A stretch of 64,000 nucleotides of DNA, taken from contig CM074188.1 in assembly GCA_037179385.1 (NCBI GenBank), positions 20,973,318 to 21,037,317 on the forward strand, written 5' to 3'. The position numbers and the translations under genes were made by a program. The notes under the pieces are model-generated. The model was not told the origin of the DNA and made no database searches. It was given only the letters and a program-made list of their open reading frames with translations. The DNA comes from Holothuria scabra (taxonomy: Eukaryota > Echinodermata > Holothuroidea > Aspidochirotida > Holothuriidae). Position 1 is the stretch's first letter; each line of letters opens with the position of its first letter. This document shows, piece by piece, positions 1 through 13,300 of the stretch.

Positions 1-51
1 TTGACGATGTAGTAAATAAGATTTGAACCAGTCGAGCACATCATACGAAAT

Positions 52-197
52 AGGACATGGTAAAAAAAATATATTACGTACGTACGTAATAATTATCACA
101 TACGTTCGTAGTATTATTACGTACGTACGTAATAATACTATGTACGTAACGTGATAATTACTACATATGTACGTAATAAAAAATTTTTACATTGTCC
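52..197. repeat. ACGT-rich fold-back repeat
   Basis: AGGACATGGTAAAAAAAATA at the left and its imperfect complement (ATTTTTACATTGTCCT) at the right enclose mirror arms of TACGTACGTAATAAT. The whole 146 bp could fold into one long hairpin. Confidence 0.75.
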
Positions 198-1157
198 TAA
201 ATAGAGCTTCGTAACATCAAGTAACTTCAATTCACAATGTGCATTTGGAGGTACAAAAGGAAGAATGAAAAAATGAAGTAATTCTGGATGGAATAGACAA
301 ATTCAAATTTTCTCCTGGAGCAGTATTGCGCAATAGGTCAAGGTCTTCTACATGTGTTTACAGCTGATAGCAGGCTGTAAATACACGAAAAACAGTAAGA
401 GATGTGCGGCCGGCGTTTCATTAGTATGTTTTGTTACCACTTGACCTGAACAGTAAAGTCACTCATGCATGCTTCGATATAAACTTCGAACTCGTCTATT
501 CCACTTACACAAAATTTTTGCAAAAAATGACCAAATATATTAACAAGGTCTAAAAAGCAACAAAGGTCTAGAATAAACACAAAGTATATGGCAAAGGTTC
601 AGGTTCATTTTAGTTGTAAACAAACTGAAATAGACTCAAAACAAAAAGATGGAGCCAGAATAAGAATTCATGCCCCTGCAGAGCTTTTTGTGGTCTTCTT
701 TTCGGTAAATACATTGTAATTAAAAAGTTTTCATATTAAAAGATTAATGCAAACGAGCACATGTTCGTAAAGAAGGCGTCTTAAGCCATAATACACGGGA
801 CTTAATTGAACTCCCTATAATTTGGAAATGTTACCTGTTCGAGTTTATCTGTCGGTGTAGTATTTAGCTGAATCAGTGATCTCGAAGATGCAACTGTCTT
901 TTGAAGAAATGCATTTTCAGTACTCATCTTAAGCAACGGCCATAGTCAATGGAGATGGTCACATGGTTTATCTCACTTGGACAGTTGACTATAATGGAGT
1001 ATTTAAGATCAAATTTAGTGTAACCAATAGCTATAGGTATTGTGCACATGACAACACAAAGCAGAAAGCAGTGGCGCAGCAACAGGTGGGAGGGGCGATC
1101 GCCTCTAGGTCTGAAAAATGAAATATTAGTCAATTTTACAAACGCGACACCAGATCA
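198..1157. other. no gene seen
   Basis: Non-coding sequence. A GCAGTGGCGCAGC word with GGGGCGATCGCC near 1070-1105 is likely a transposon end. Nothing else recognised. Confidence 0.5.
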
Positions 1158-1413
1158 TTAAAGGGGAAATGCAGTCACCCAAGCTAAGTTGGGAGTAGAC
1201 TTTCTTGTTTTTTGATTGGTTTTGAGAGGCATGTGGCAATATTTCTTCTCCCCAATCTTGAAAGTTACGAGGAGCTGCTGCCTCCTTTACCTTTGAATAC
1301 GCAAAAATGAAGTCCTGAAATATTTTAAGATATTTTGAATAGAAATAAGAAAAAAATGTGTTATTTAGCTGTTGCTTCAAATAAAGTTTTGGCCGACTGC
1401 TCTTGCCCTTTAA
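1158..1413. mobile_element. short TTAA element, family A
   Basis: About 256 bp with inverted ends TTAAAGG(G)...GCAGTC and GACTGCTCTTGCCCTTTAA. Shares the family core (AAATATTTTAAGATATTTTG, TGTGTTATTTAGCTGTTGC) with copies at 33982, 41421, 45561, 57619 and 63363. No coding capacity. TTAA at both ends is the target duplication expected for piggyBac- or Kolobok-like transposases. Confidence 0.75.
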
Positions 1414-4120
1414 GTAACACCGATTAACTACAGTGTCGTTTTCTCAACTTCTAAAACATTCCGAATGTCCTGTATTGGTAAGGTTTTTAAAATTTCCGGA
1501 TAGGAAACCCATAATCCAAAATTGTTTTGCATCACAAGCTACATGGTCCAAAAAGTAAGAACTTCAAAGAGATTCGATGGCCGTGGCTGACAGTGTGTGG
1601 CCGCACCAGAATTTTAAAAGTGGGGGCAGATTGAAGGCACGAGAAACTGTTGAGGGCAAACAATTCGTGCGAAACAAACCCTTGGACCCCCCCCCCCCCG
1701 TCAATGCGGTGGGGGTCCAGGGACCCGCCTTAGGGCTGCTGGTGGGAACATGGGAAAATCCTGGGTAGGCATCCGGGGGAAAGTCCCCAGACGGAAGCTC
1801 TAAGGTTTTAGCATATCTCTGGGTCAAAATATAAGCCGCAGTATAAGTGTATTCTGGTTCATAATCCATCATCCAGTGCAATGGCTTCAAATAATTTTTT
1901 TTGAGTGGGAAACTCCCGTCGGGCCACTGTACTTTGGGAGCTGAGTGTGTGTGTGGGGGGGGGGGGGGCAATCGGGGCGAAGTTCCTAACGTGGGACAAA
2001 TGCCCCCATACCTACCAGTGGTGCCGTCACTATCACTACAAATCGCGTCCCTGGTACAGTAATGTTCACACTCTGAACGAAAATTGGAAAATATTGACCT
2101 ATAGCTACACAACTGGCAGAAAATACAAAGACAAAGAACAGCAAATGCAGACAGGTGATTCGTGCACTAGTCAAATATAAATTCATCTATACGAATTTTT
2201 TGTTGTTTGTGCGGTATTCTTCATTATTTGTCTCCAAGTGACGCCAGGTATATCATTTTAAGGGCCTACATGGCAAGACTACACATGGTTTCATTAGAAA
2301 GGGGATGATTTCTCAGATTCACATAGGCTCAAATATTAGTCGCCTCCAAGACATCTGCAGATTTCCTGTCAACAAAAACGAAACATAACACTTACCGGTA
2401 CATGATAAATTAGAATGAAAGAGTTTAATGGTAGAATAATTTTACGTTACATCTGCCAGCTAAAACAGGTTTTTTCATTAATGTAAAGGATATGTCTAAA
2501 AAGAGTATTTCTTGAAAAGAAGCATTCAGATATTAAGCCTTATCTCAAAGGTACAGAAGACGGGAGAACATAATGTGCTGTGTAATTTTCCCTCGTTATC
2601 CCCCCCCCCCCCCACTCCCCATAGGCTCCTACATGATAAACAGCAGTAATAGAAATATGCGCAATGCGCATTGAAAACTTTCGCCTCCCCAGACAATGAC
2701 AAAATGAAGACTAAAACACAAGATGTTACATAGAATGATTAATCTCAACTTTGCCTTTTTGAGTTTTCGGAAGGGAATTGAGGACCTGTGTGTTCACATG
2801 TGTGTTGAATACGTATGCACGTGGAGATATCCAAAGCAACAGAAGTTATTTTTTCACCTGGCCAAATGACGTAAGTGCTTAACATCATAATTTTTACACT
2901 ACCAGGGGCTTGTCCAGCCTGTAGCCTAGCCTAGCTCATTGGAACGGTTTGAAGGGACCGGCGACAGCACGTGCGACACTCTAAAACCGGTGTTTAAAAT
3001 TTAAACGTTTTTCTAAATACTCCCCCCCCCCCTTCACTTTGTAAATATGTTTAAATGCTTAACATAAGTGTGTAATTTTTAAACCATTCGTTTCTAATCA
3101 AATGTAATCGCTAAACATGTTTCGTCTTTAAACAAGTTTCCAAAGAGGAGGCAAAATAAGTGTTTATTTTTGCTAAGACGTTTTTACAGTAGAGAACACA
3201 ATCTTAGGAATCAGGCATCAGGGTCATTTCATTCATTCACAGGTCAGACTTCAACAAAGATGAAAGTAAAATTTACTAAATTTCTATAGTTGAGGGAAAC
3301 AACCTATGAAGTCAACGTAGACTCGCTATTATTAAGGCAGTGACTTTATCAATAATTATAGTGGCTATATATCTCAGTAACTAAACGAGATACGGAGAAA
3401 GTTTGCACATTGTGAAGAGCTATTCCCTATTTTCTGTCGAGTTACTTCATGATATCCATCATCTTTAAACGAAATTTTATAAGAGTAGGGAGCATTATGA
3501 AACTTTGCGGTATAAATTTCGAACTGCACATCTTACCCACCAAGGAGAAGAAAACATACTTTTTTGAAGTTGAATTTTTCAATGTTTTCTGCTAGGAAGG
3601 TAAATAATCAGTATAAACAAAGACATGTATTTCAAGTCATTTTAACCAGGGAGCTGTTACGGCTCCGTAACAGCTCCCTGTTTTAACGAATGAAGCTGTA
3701 CAGAATAGGGATCCATGGATTCGGCCAATCATTTTACACCAAACACTACCTGAAGTACATGCACTCTGGAACGGAATATGGGCAATCTTTTTTTTAAACT
3801 CATTCCTTCCCTTTGGCAAAGAGCCTTTTGGCGAAATCAAGCAGACGTTTCGTCCAAGAAGGACAGCAAGACTTAATTGACCAACTGAAGACCATTTCCA
3901 TCACTGGTCTTTGTATAATTTTCGAGTCCCAACTCTCTGGCAAAGAGCCGCTTAGAGGAATTGAACGTACTATCGAAAGAGCTCTGCTTCCCAAGAAAGT
4001 TTTTGTCATCAAAGATCTGTGACAGTTGAAAAATTCTGTAGACTACTACAAAATTGTGGTTTGCTGTGAGAATTTTCTGCCATTAATGAATGCTTTGCTT
4101 ATTTTGAGAATTTTTAATAG
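1414..4120. other. 3' flank of the SLC22 gene, repeat-derived
   Basis: C or G runs near 1690, 1960, 2605 and 3025 lie in GC-rich repeat pieces. The 34-bp palindrome is at 3647. The words CTGTAGACTACTACAAAA near 4037 recur near 26828. No exon seen. Confidence 0.5.
3647..3680. repeat. 34-bp palindrome
   Basis: CAGGGAGCTGTTACGG and its exact reverse complement separated by CT. A shorter related palindrome (CAGGGAGCCGTAACAGCTCC then CTG) lies at 7280-7302, and a half site (CCAGGGAGCTGCC) near 24822. It looks like two transposon ends fused head to head. Confidence 0.8.
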
Positions 4121-4346
4121 TTACCCGTGAATAACATGTTGGTTTTCGTCGTTGGTTTCGATCATTTCCGGGAGAGGTTTTCCTCGTGTTTCGGGTAGGA
4201 GTATAGCGAGTAGCCCACCTACAAATGCAACTGATCCGTATACCAAGTAAGGTAAGGGTGTCCAGACTTGGTCCAAAATGAGAACCAAAGTCGATAAGAC
4301 GGCAGAAAGGTTAGATGCAGTTGAACACACCGCTATTCCGACAGCT
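4121..4346 (-). CDS. SLC22 exon 9: helices 11 and 12, C-terminus and stop
   Basis: 226 bp, residues 471-544 and TAA. Acceptor ATTTTCAG. It encodes AVGIAVCSTASNLSAV (helix 11), helix 12, LPETRGKPLPEMIE and a short polar tail. No canonical AATAAA is obvious just after the stop. The nearest is an AATAAA on this strand near 3163, so the 3' untranslated end is not placed. Confidence 0.93.
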
Positions 4347-7300
4347 CTGAAAATGTATTGAAAAACATCGGAAACGTTCATAATATTAACAGGGAGAAAT
4401 ATATGTGAAAATTCGGGTATTGTAATCAGCGGCTTCTCCTTTTGAATATCTACTGCTTAACATCTGCTCAACTGCTCACACTGGATAAGGGGTGTTTCCT
4501 ATTTCCAAATATTTGATTCGTCCATTCGCATCATTTGGCCACTCCCACCATGGGAAAAACGTCGCTACAAGACAGGACATATAGGCTGGTTAGACTAAGT
4601 AAGCAAAGAAGGGCTACAGAGTAATCGAAACAGCCAAGTGATGTGATGGATACGGTAACGTCGTCCATTAATCAGGGCCACCAGATTTTTCTTCAGTTCT
4701 TTTGTTTATCCGGGTACCTTACAGTTCCCTGGTTACATGTACCACGGATGCATGCACACAATTTCAAACCCAGATTACTACATTCATGTTTCGATTTTAG
4801 TAAGGCTATTCAAGGCATGGTGCAGTAGACGAAAATAGGGGGTCACTACCTCTCATGGCCTCAATAACGGTCGACAAATCTCACTACCACTCGTTGCTTG
4901 GATCAGTCTTTAGAACGCAATAGAGATCATTTCTTTCCCATCAGTACTGTCTTTCATTTTTTCTGTACTTCATGGCCATTGCCCTTCATATATCAACGAG
5001 GTGGTGACAAGTATTCTTCCTTCCGTTTTTTCGTGCTTTCTAACTAACCATATAGTCACACAAAACTTCATGGAGAACACTGGTTTAAAGATTTGAAGGT
5101 CTGTTTATTTTAGATTTGGGCATTGACCTCTATCCCAAGACAAATTGTTAGCTTCAAACCAGAAAAGTTATTGATTCGGTATGGATACAAAACTGCCTCA
5201 ATTATCAGTCACAATTCAATATAATATGAAAATATGAGAATAACATATGATACATCATTATTTCGAAAATGAACAAAGTTGAATTAATTGATTCTTTTCA
5301 GATTCTGCGAAAAAATATATTCTTCGTAAAATATAGAAACGTGTACTTGATCCACCAAACCTGCATTTTTGGCTGTAAAAGATAAATTTGACATTCCGTA
5401 TAATTGGAAGGTAAGAGTACTCCCACCTTTCTATTAGTTGCGGATCCAGAGTGTGCAACAGGTTTTTAATATGCTTTAAAGTGTGTCAAATATGACACCA
5501 TTTTGCATCCTTGCCCTCTTCCAACAACAACAACAAAACATGCTACAATCTCTCCCCATTAGATCTTTCCCATAACTTCGATCAATTAAACATTGTACCC
5601 ATGCTTTTTATAGACGAATCCAGACAGCAAGTAATGGTCTGATTGCAGTCAACCATAACTGGGGTCCATCACCTTTTAATCTTTCAATTTGTTTGCTTAG
5701 CTATATCATGGATGTTTGTACAAAAGTTGTGTATTGATTTCTTCTCTTTTACTGAATATTATTGTTTGAAATACATGTAGACAATACATGAAGACGATTT
5801 AAGGCTGATGGACCCCACTAATGGCTGCCTACAGTCGCTAAACACAAGCGCTGGTCGGATTCATCTGTAGAGTGTTTTCAGGTGACGTCACAATTGCTAA
5901 GCCACTAAGGGTAAAAATCAACAGTGGTTCAGTGCAACAGACAAGGTCTTTAAGCTGCATCTCAGTTAGTTACACTGCTATCTACTACACTTAATTTTAC
6001 CCCCGAAAAGGGGCGGGGCTTGTGGCGTCAGTGAAAGCACTCTATACCGACTTGTCCATTCGTGCCTGACGTTTACCTTACTGGTGTTGGAAATAATTCA
6101 GCGGCATAGATGTATATGATTGCGTACGATGTGGAAATACAGAATTTGCCGACCATTCCGACAGCTACTCTCCATGTCCCCAAAGCTGGAAATGCGACAA
6201 AAAGTACATAACATAAGCCTATTATTTATGCCGTCAAAAATTTAACTTTCAATGTTGGCTTCCCCGCGGGTCGCCTTTTTTTGAAGAGCAGCTTATGACT
6301 CCTTTGAAAACATTGAAACACCAGACTAGAACAGTAACTCAATGAATGATTTCTTTAAAAAAACACCACAGAAACACATATTTTTGTGACAGTCAGCATA
6401 CATCCGGCTGTCCGGGAGAGAACATATTAGCATCGTAATATTTGTATCACCAGTTAACCTGATGTATATGACTTCACAGAACGGAAAAAACACGCTCTTA
6501 TTTAGGAAAACTTGGAGCTTTACACTTAACCTCAACACAATCACAGAGAGTTAAATTCAGCAGTGAAGGGATAGGATACCCGAGTAATCCAAAGTTAAAC
6601 TTTGAAAAGTTTTATTTCGAGAATTGCACTATACATTCATAAAAGAAATTTGGTCTTGAAAAAGAATAAATATATCGATGAGAGTTTGTTACCTATTGTT
6701 TTCATTTTTAGAACACATCAAATATTAACACAAACATGAATTCACCTTATTAGGCCGTAGAGGCTATTGCGTTCATAAATATCCCTTTTTTCCACTAGAA
6801 CTTACAAGAAGTAGTGAAATTACCCGTTGGAATACGAGACTCGGAACATATTATTACAATTATCTATGGTGTTCGAGTGGAAACCGAAAGAAATACACAG
6901 ACGAGAGAGAGCGAGACGGAAGATTTATTTCAAAGTCCTCCCAACTGTCTGAAAAAGAGCCTTTCGGAGAAACCAAACTATGACTTTGCTTTCCACGTCT
7001 ACTAAACGAACAAAACGGAAGATTCACTTACGGATGAATGCGGTAAGAATGCAGGCCATGCCACCAATAATCTCAAAGACAACAGTTGAACCGCGACGTC
7101 CCAAAAATGATTCAATCACGGGTATGCAAATGAGGTAAGCTGGAATTTCTACTGCACCGGAAATGAAAAAAGCGATGTTGTTGTTGCTTCCCAGAGATGA
7201 CGTACTAAGAGATATCCCGTAATACACCATTGCATTCACGACCCTGTTTTAATGTAATAAGTAGAACATTTGGTAATAGCAGGGAGCCGTAACAGCTCCC

Positions 7301-10300
7301 TGGTAATAGTTACATTTTGCCAGTTGCCCCAGTTCCAGGGCATTTCTTATTCTGGTAGGAGTTACCAAACAAGTCAGAGTTCATCCACATGTTTAAATAC
7401 GCAGTAAAACATTGGTACTTGGTTACCAGGTAGGCAATGTTTATTTTAACATATTCTAGAATAAAAGAAAATATTTTAACATATTCAAGCCCACTAGTTT
7501 TTTTTAAAGCCCTGCAATAGGCGAGTTCGGTAAGTTCTTGCCGCAGTGGAATAAACCAGACGCGATTTAGATAATGTGCGCATGTGCATAGCCACCAAAA
7601 CGAAGTACCGAACTCGTTTATTGCACAGCCAGCGTTCAGGACACCTACTTATCGTGCTATTTATAGCTGAGTACAATGTACACACAATTTTAAGTATCAC
7701 TTTTGACTCCACCTAAAATATTGGAAGCATTCGGTCGGTTTCGAGTCCACTTGCAGCCCATTCGCGCTGCAGCCAAATCCGTTTCTAGGATCTTCCATTC
7801 CGAGCCAATTTTGAGTCCCGCAACAGTACTCTAGTCCGAAACTGGGCCCTAGTTAGTACTCGTGTTGAAGCCCTTCCCTTTTCCGCAGGTAAAGGAACAG
7901 AAACCCGAAGGAGTAAGCCCTAGCTAAAATTTATGAAAGGAGTAATCACGGACTTCCTTTACACACGGACAGTGCATACTGCACGGTAAATTATCGCTAC
8001 CGTACTTGTGATGATAGGCCCACCGAGATGGCTGTCTGCTACGCTTTTGTGTTTGAAAGTTTGGACTTGCTCAAGTAATTCAAACCAACAGATTTGCAAG
8101 AAAGTTGAAATGTTTTCGAAATAATGCAAGGTTTTTCCAAAACGGGTACCCTATAGTACAAATGTGTCATATGTGGTAGTATACTCCCGCATCTGTCGCT
8201 CTTGTACTATAACATCACCATGTCGCAGTCTTCTTTTAAAAATTCCTTGAACCAAAAGAGATTGCAGATTCGAAGAAATCCACTGTACATAGTAACTCTT
8301 ACCAATTGCATCTTCTGTCAAAATTACTGCACTTATTACAGGAATATGATATTGTTTCCTATTCCAGTTTAAATTTTGTTGACATTAATTTTAGAGTCAT
8401 CGTCAAATCATACAAATTATAGCTTCACGACGGCCATCTTGATGCGCATTTTTTGCTGCAGGTGCATGGTGGCGTCAATCTACTCATAGGACGTACGCGT
8501 TACATGTTCTGTTCATGTATATAGGAAAACCGTGCGAGGAACGGTTGCAAACGTAAGCTTCTGGTCCCCACTCTCAAGGACGATTGTCTTTTATATGTCG
8601 GCTGATTGTTTTCACTAAAAGAGATCGGTAGTCCCAGTCCTGACCGGGTCATACCGAAGACTATAAAAATGGAACCACTGCTATTGAGCTTGGTGCTCAG
8701 CATAAGCAATGAATATAGGGAAAAGAAGCCAGTGAGCCACAAGTGGGAAAAGGCCGTAGCCTGATCCATTTGAGCCAATCGGTTGGAAACTGAGCCGTAA
8801 AACTCCCCGGTAACTAACTATAACTAACTTTACTAAAGTGCTTCCTCAATAAATGACTTTTAGTACTACACTCATAGCATCGGTGTGCTCTTACATTAAA
8901 AATTTCCTACGCGAAGTTATGGATATTTCGAATTGGACTGGAAATTTAGTATATATGCGTGCACAAATTCTTTCGTTAATTTACTCCGACAATAAAACAG
9001 CATCACAATCACAGTATAATTTTCATGAAAATTAAAAAGTTCGCAAAACAGAACTTTGGGCAGTTTATAAAAAACAAGTATATGTCAGCCTTACGCCAAG
9101 GTCTTGCACATCATTTTGCCCGAAATGGAAGAGCTTATTCAGACGGAAATTCAGAAAACCTTGTGGAGAGTTTTTGGTCCCAGCTCACACGGGAAGACGG
9201 GAGAATGCATAAGGGGTAAAATCTTGGCCCGAAAATGGAAAGGTACATTTTTTGGTAATTTGTGGTCATTTTGTAATTTGCTTATTTTTTATTAAAGGCA
9301 GTCAATGCTCGCCCCAAACTATAGAACTTTGGTAGTAGTCTAGAAAAAATTCTAAATTGGCACAACTCATCGATTGACAACAAATTAAAAAAAACTGCAG
9401 AGTAATATAACTCATATCATACAACATCTACTGTGCTAAGAGTGTTCTGATTACATATTGGGTTTTGTATACACTCACCCGCAAACTAGAAACTGGGATT
9501 GTGTTTGGATGAGGATGAGTTTTAGACGGTTGTGAGAGGGGCTTACATAAGTAAGTTAGAAGAATTGGAACAGTCTGGGGTGACAGGATGTGAGCATTTT
9601 ATTGCAGGCGAAAACTCAAAAGAATTATTATATTCCATTTACATGCCTGGAAAATGCCATTTTCGGCTGTCAGAGAAGTAGCGAGTTTCAAAATCGTCCG
9701 TGCGCCCTCGCCAACAGACGGTGACGCTCCTTGTAGTGGCGATATTTGGGGCAGGATTACATATTTTGGGCAGAAAGTCCCCCAGACGCCTTGGCTTGGC
9801 TTCAGATGTCTTCCCTGTTTGCTAAATAACTTTGGCCTCTGACTAAGTAATAGAACTTCAACTGGGAAAACGTTCTCTTTGCTCCTGACAGGTGACCCTA
9901 GATACTGATCATGCGCAGTTAGTGTGCTATCTACACTTGCGCACGGAAACTTCTTACTAACAATAGGAAGGCTGGCAAGTTATAATGGGAAACAGGCCGT
10001 ATGGAATACCGTTTTAACATTTATTCACGAATTTCAGATATCTCTAATTAATTTCAGATATCTCTAATTATGCACTATTTTAGATATCTAAAATTGAATT
10101 AGAGATATCTGAAATAGAATTAGAGATATCTGAAATTGAATTAGAGATATCTGAAATTGAATTAGAGATATCTGAAATAGAATTAGAGATATCTGAAATA
10201 GAATTAGAGATATCTGAAATTGAATTAGAGATATCTGCAATTATTTAGAGATATCTGAAATTGAATTAGAGATATCTGCAATTATTTAGAGATATCTGAA

Positions 10301-13300
10301 ATTAATTAGAGATATCTGAAATTCGGGAATAAATGTTAAAACGGTATTCCATAAGGCCGTCAAAATACAGGGCGGGCAACGCAATGAAGTCTCGTTGAAA
10401 TACTTTCGCTCTTTCTACAACTATACCAATGTTGTGTCTGAGTTAAAAAGTTTTTACGTAACCCTTCCCTGAAAACCGTCTGAACAGGCTGAGTAAGAAA
10501 GTACGCGTTGTGCTCCACTGACATACAAATTTAGTGACCTTGGTTTGAATTCTATAGAAAACAAAACTTTCGTCACAGACAACTATGTGATATATGTACA
10601 TAGACAAGATTACTGACGGTAGGGTTTCAAATTTATCAGTGATAGTAATAATAATAATGGCAGTTCATAACCTGCACAAATTTGCAAAAGAGCTTTCAGG
10701 ACTCATGCAGGTTCCGAAAAAGATGTGATCCTACGACAATGTAAAGGTAATGTGGAATGCTTTCTTTTCCTTACAAGACCATGTAGTTCTAAAAATCAAT
10801 CGGTACAGGCAATATTAATTTTACATTTAATCTAAAGAGATAAAATGCAACTTCAAACGACAAAAAAGTTCTCTCACCATTGAAAAGCGATGTTTAGAGT
10901 ATTCATGCGGAGATTTCGGGTTCGAAATAAATCCTTGACATACGGACTCTCAATAATCTTTTGTTCCTCGGACGACTATGTAGAAGAAAAAATTATGACA
11001 ATCATATTTTGACTCTTACAAAAGAAAGACCCATGACCGTATTTAAGGCGGGGCCAACCAGGTCCGCACCCAGCGCCCCACACTTACAGGACCTCACATA
11101 GTACATGGAAGTAAAGACAAGCCTCCTCTCTGTCCATCCGTCGACGGTCAACTTACTTTCCATAGATACCTGAACCTAAAAGGCTTTTATCGTCTCTGTT
11201 CTACGGTATGTTTTTGCGTAACTTGTCACACACGCGACCCACAAATAAAATTTTCTCACACAGTACTTGTAACAATAGACGATTTCCAGAATATGAGATA
11301 ATTTAGGAAAACAGCACTGTATCGAGTGCTGGTTTTCATTTTCTTTCGTGAAATTCCAAATTCTTTATAGTTGATCGGTGTTTCAGCATGAAATAGTACG
11401 GAATTTCATTGTTTTGTACGCAAATATAGCATCAAGATAAACACAATCTCGGGCATTAAAAGACTTTCAACATAAAACCTACTCTTAATTTTTTTTTTTT
11501 TTTTGGTGCTCACCATAAGCAGTAGAGAAGGAAAAACAAGTCAGACAACTGGAAAAAAGCTGTGGTCAGTCCGACTTAAAAAAACTGTTTGTTAGAAACT
11601 GAGGAGTAAAACGCCATCTAACTAACTCGGACATTTCTTTTGAAACATTTTGGAGGGGCGTAATTGAGTCACCAAAGACCCATAGATCGAACCGTGCCTG
11701 TTATAGAGATTACCTCGTTTACGGAGACAATATTTCTCGATCAACATTTGAAGGCAATAAACTGATAGTTTTAAAAACTGGTATATTTGCGTGTTTTATC
11801 AACACGTCAATTAATCACTTTCCTGAGAACTTTGTTGAAGTTACAACAAGGACGGTAGCAAGATGTGGTACGGAAGAATATCATTAAATGATTGGCATTG
11901 AAACAAGTCATATTGAAAAATAATTATACCTTCAGTGACTCTCTTAACTAGCTGTTTTATGCCAGTTACTGACAAATGAAATAAACAGCGTGCTGATCAC
12001 TCTTTGCATTTGCTACACGAGAGGGTGACTGTACCGCAGAATGTTAGAAGGAACAAATCAGCAGGAACCCTTACTCCTAACATCAGCCCTATATAACCCT
12101 ACCCATAAACCTAACACCATCACCGACCCCTTTAGTTTAGTGTTATCTAATATTCAGCGGCAACGTCATAGTGATGAAGTAAGGAGATATTTGAGCTTCT
12201 AAGTTGATGAAAACAGAATTTTTGGCGTGCATATAGCCAGCAGAGGTATCGAAGAGATAAGAAAGTGTCCATGGACAACATATATTTTTAATTTTAGGGA
12301 GAAAAATGCTGTAAGACGATGGTTACTTGTTATTTTCTTGCGACAGAAGGGGTCTCACCCCGATATTCCTGGACCATTTAACAAGACGGTGCGTTATTTG
12401 AACAGGGTCAGCAAGCTCGTTTTCAGGGTCGTCGCTTCGATCTCATGTTTAGGGGGTTTCATGGCCCGAAATTCTGACTGGTCTGATATTTTCAACTGAA
12501 TGGAGGCGCCACCATGCCAGTTCCACACAGTATGAACACAAGAATCATGAGTGCCTGATAAGATAAGTCTTAGAGGACGAGAACAACGACTATTTAAGCG
12601 GAGCGACACCATTAGTTGGTCCGAAGCGTACAGAAAAATTCAAAAATCGTGACCCACGTACGTATAGCCGGAAATTTCATTTCCCAGGCTTGTATAAGCA
12701 AGGCCTACATGGGCATTTTTAGTAGGGTTGAACAAATTAGCGTGAAACATTACAAATCTGAAGCTCGGGGTATAACCTTTGAAGAACAGGCCAACGACTA
12801 TGTAAGGATCGAAGGGTTCTCTGCCCTAAATATGCAATCGCTGCCTTGAAAATCTAAGCGGAGCTTCACGATAGTTTGCGCGGAGCCTGCAAAAAAAAAA
12901 AATATATATATATATATATAAAAATAAATAAAATAAAAATCGCGACCTTTCAGAATTACCGAAATAGCATTTTCCAGACTTGAAAGTAACACCAGGGAGG
13001 TTATTACTCGAAGCAGTTGTTACCTTGAACTTTCGTAAGCAATAAATTTTCACTTTCATAAGAAATAAAAAAAAATTGCGGTACGATCATGAAATATCGG
13101 ATAAAATGTACCTGTTCAATTTTCCGGTCATTTATACATCTGGGTACTCTTCTGTCTGCTTGTTATCTTTTAAAAAAACAGTTGAATATCATCCCACAAT
13201 GTTTAGCAGCTTCCGCCCGAACGAACGATACTCTACCATTAAGGGCAAAATCATGTCCATACTATGAAGTGAAACTGCCATATAAATGATGAGAGAGTCT

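Noticed and set aside
1564..2112. 182-codon minus-strand open frame
   Set aside because: Runs through C/G homopolymers and repeat pieces. Pro/Gly tracts reflect base composition, and no domain is present.
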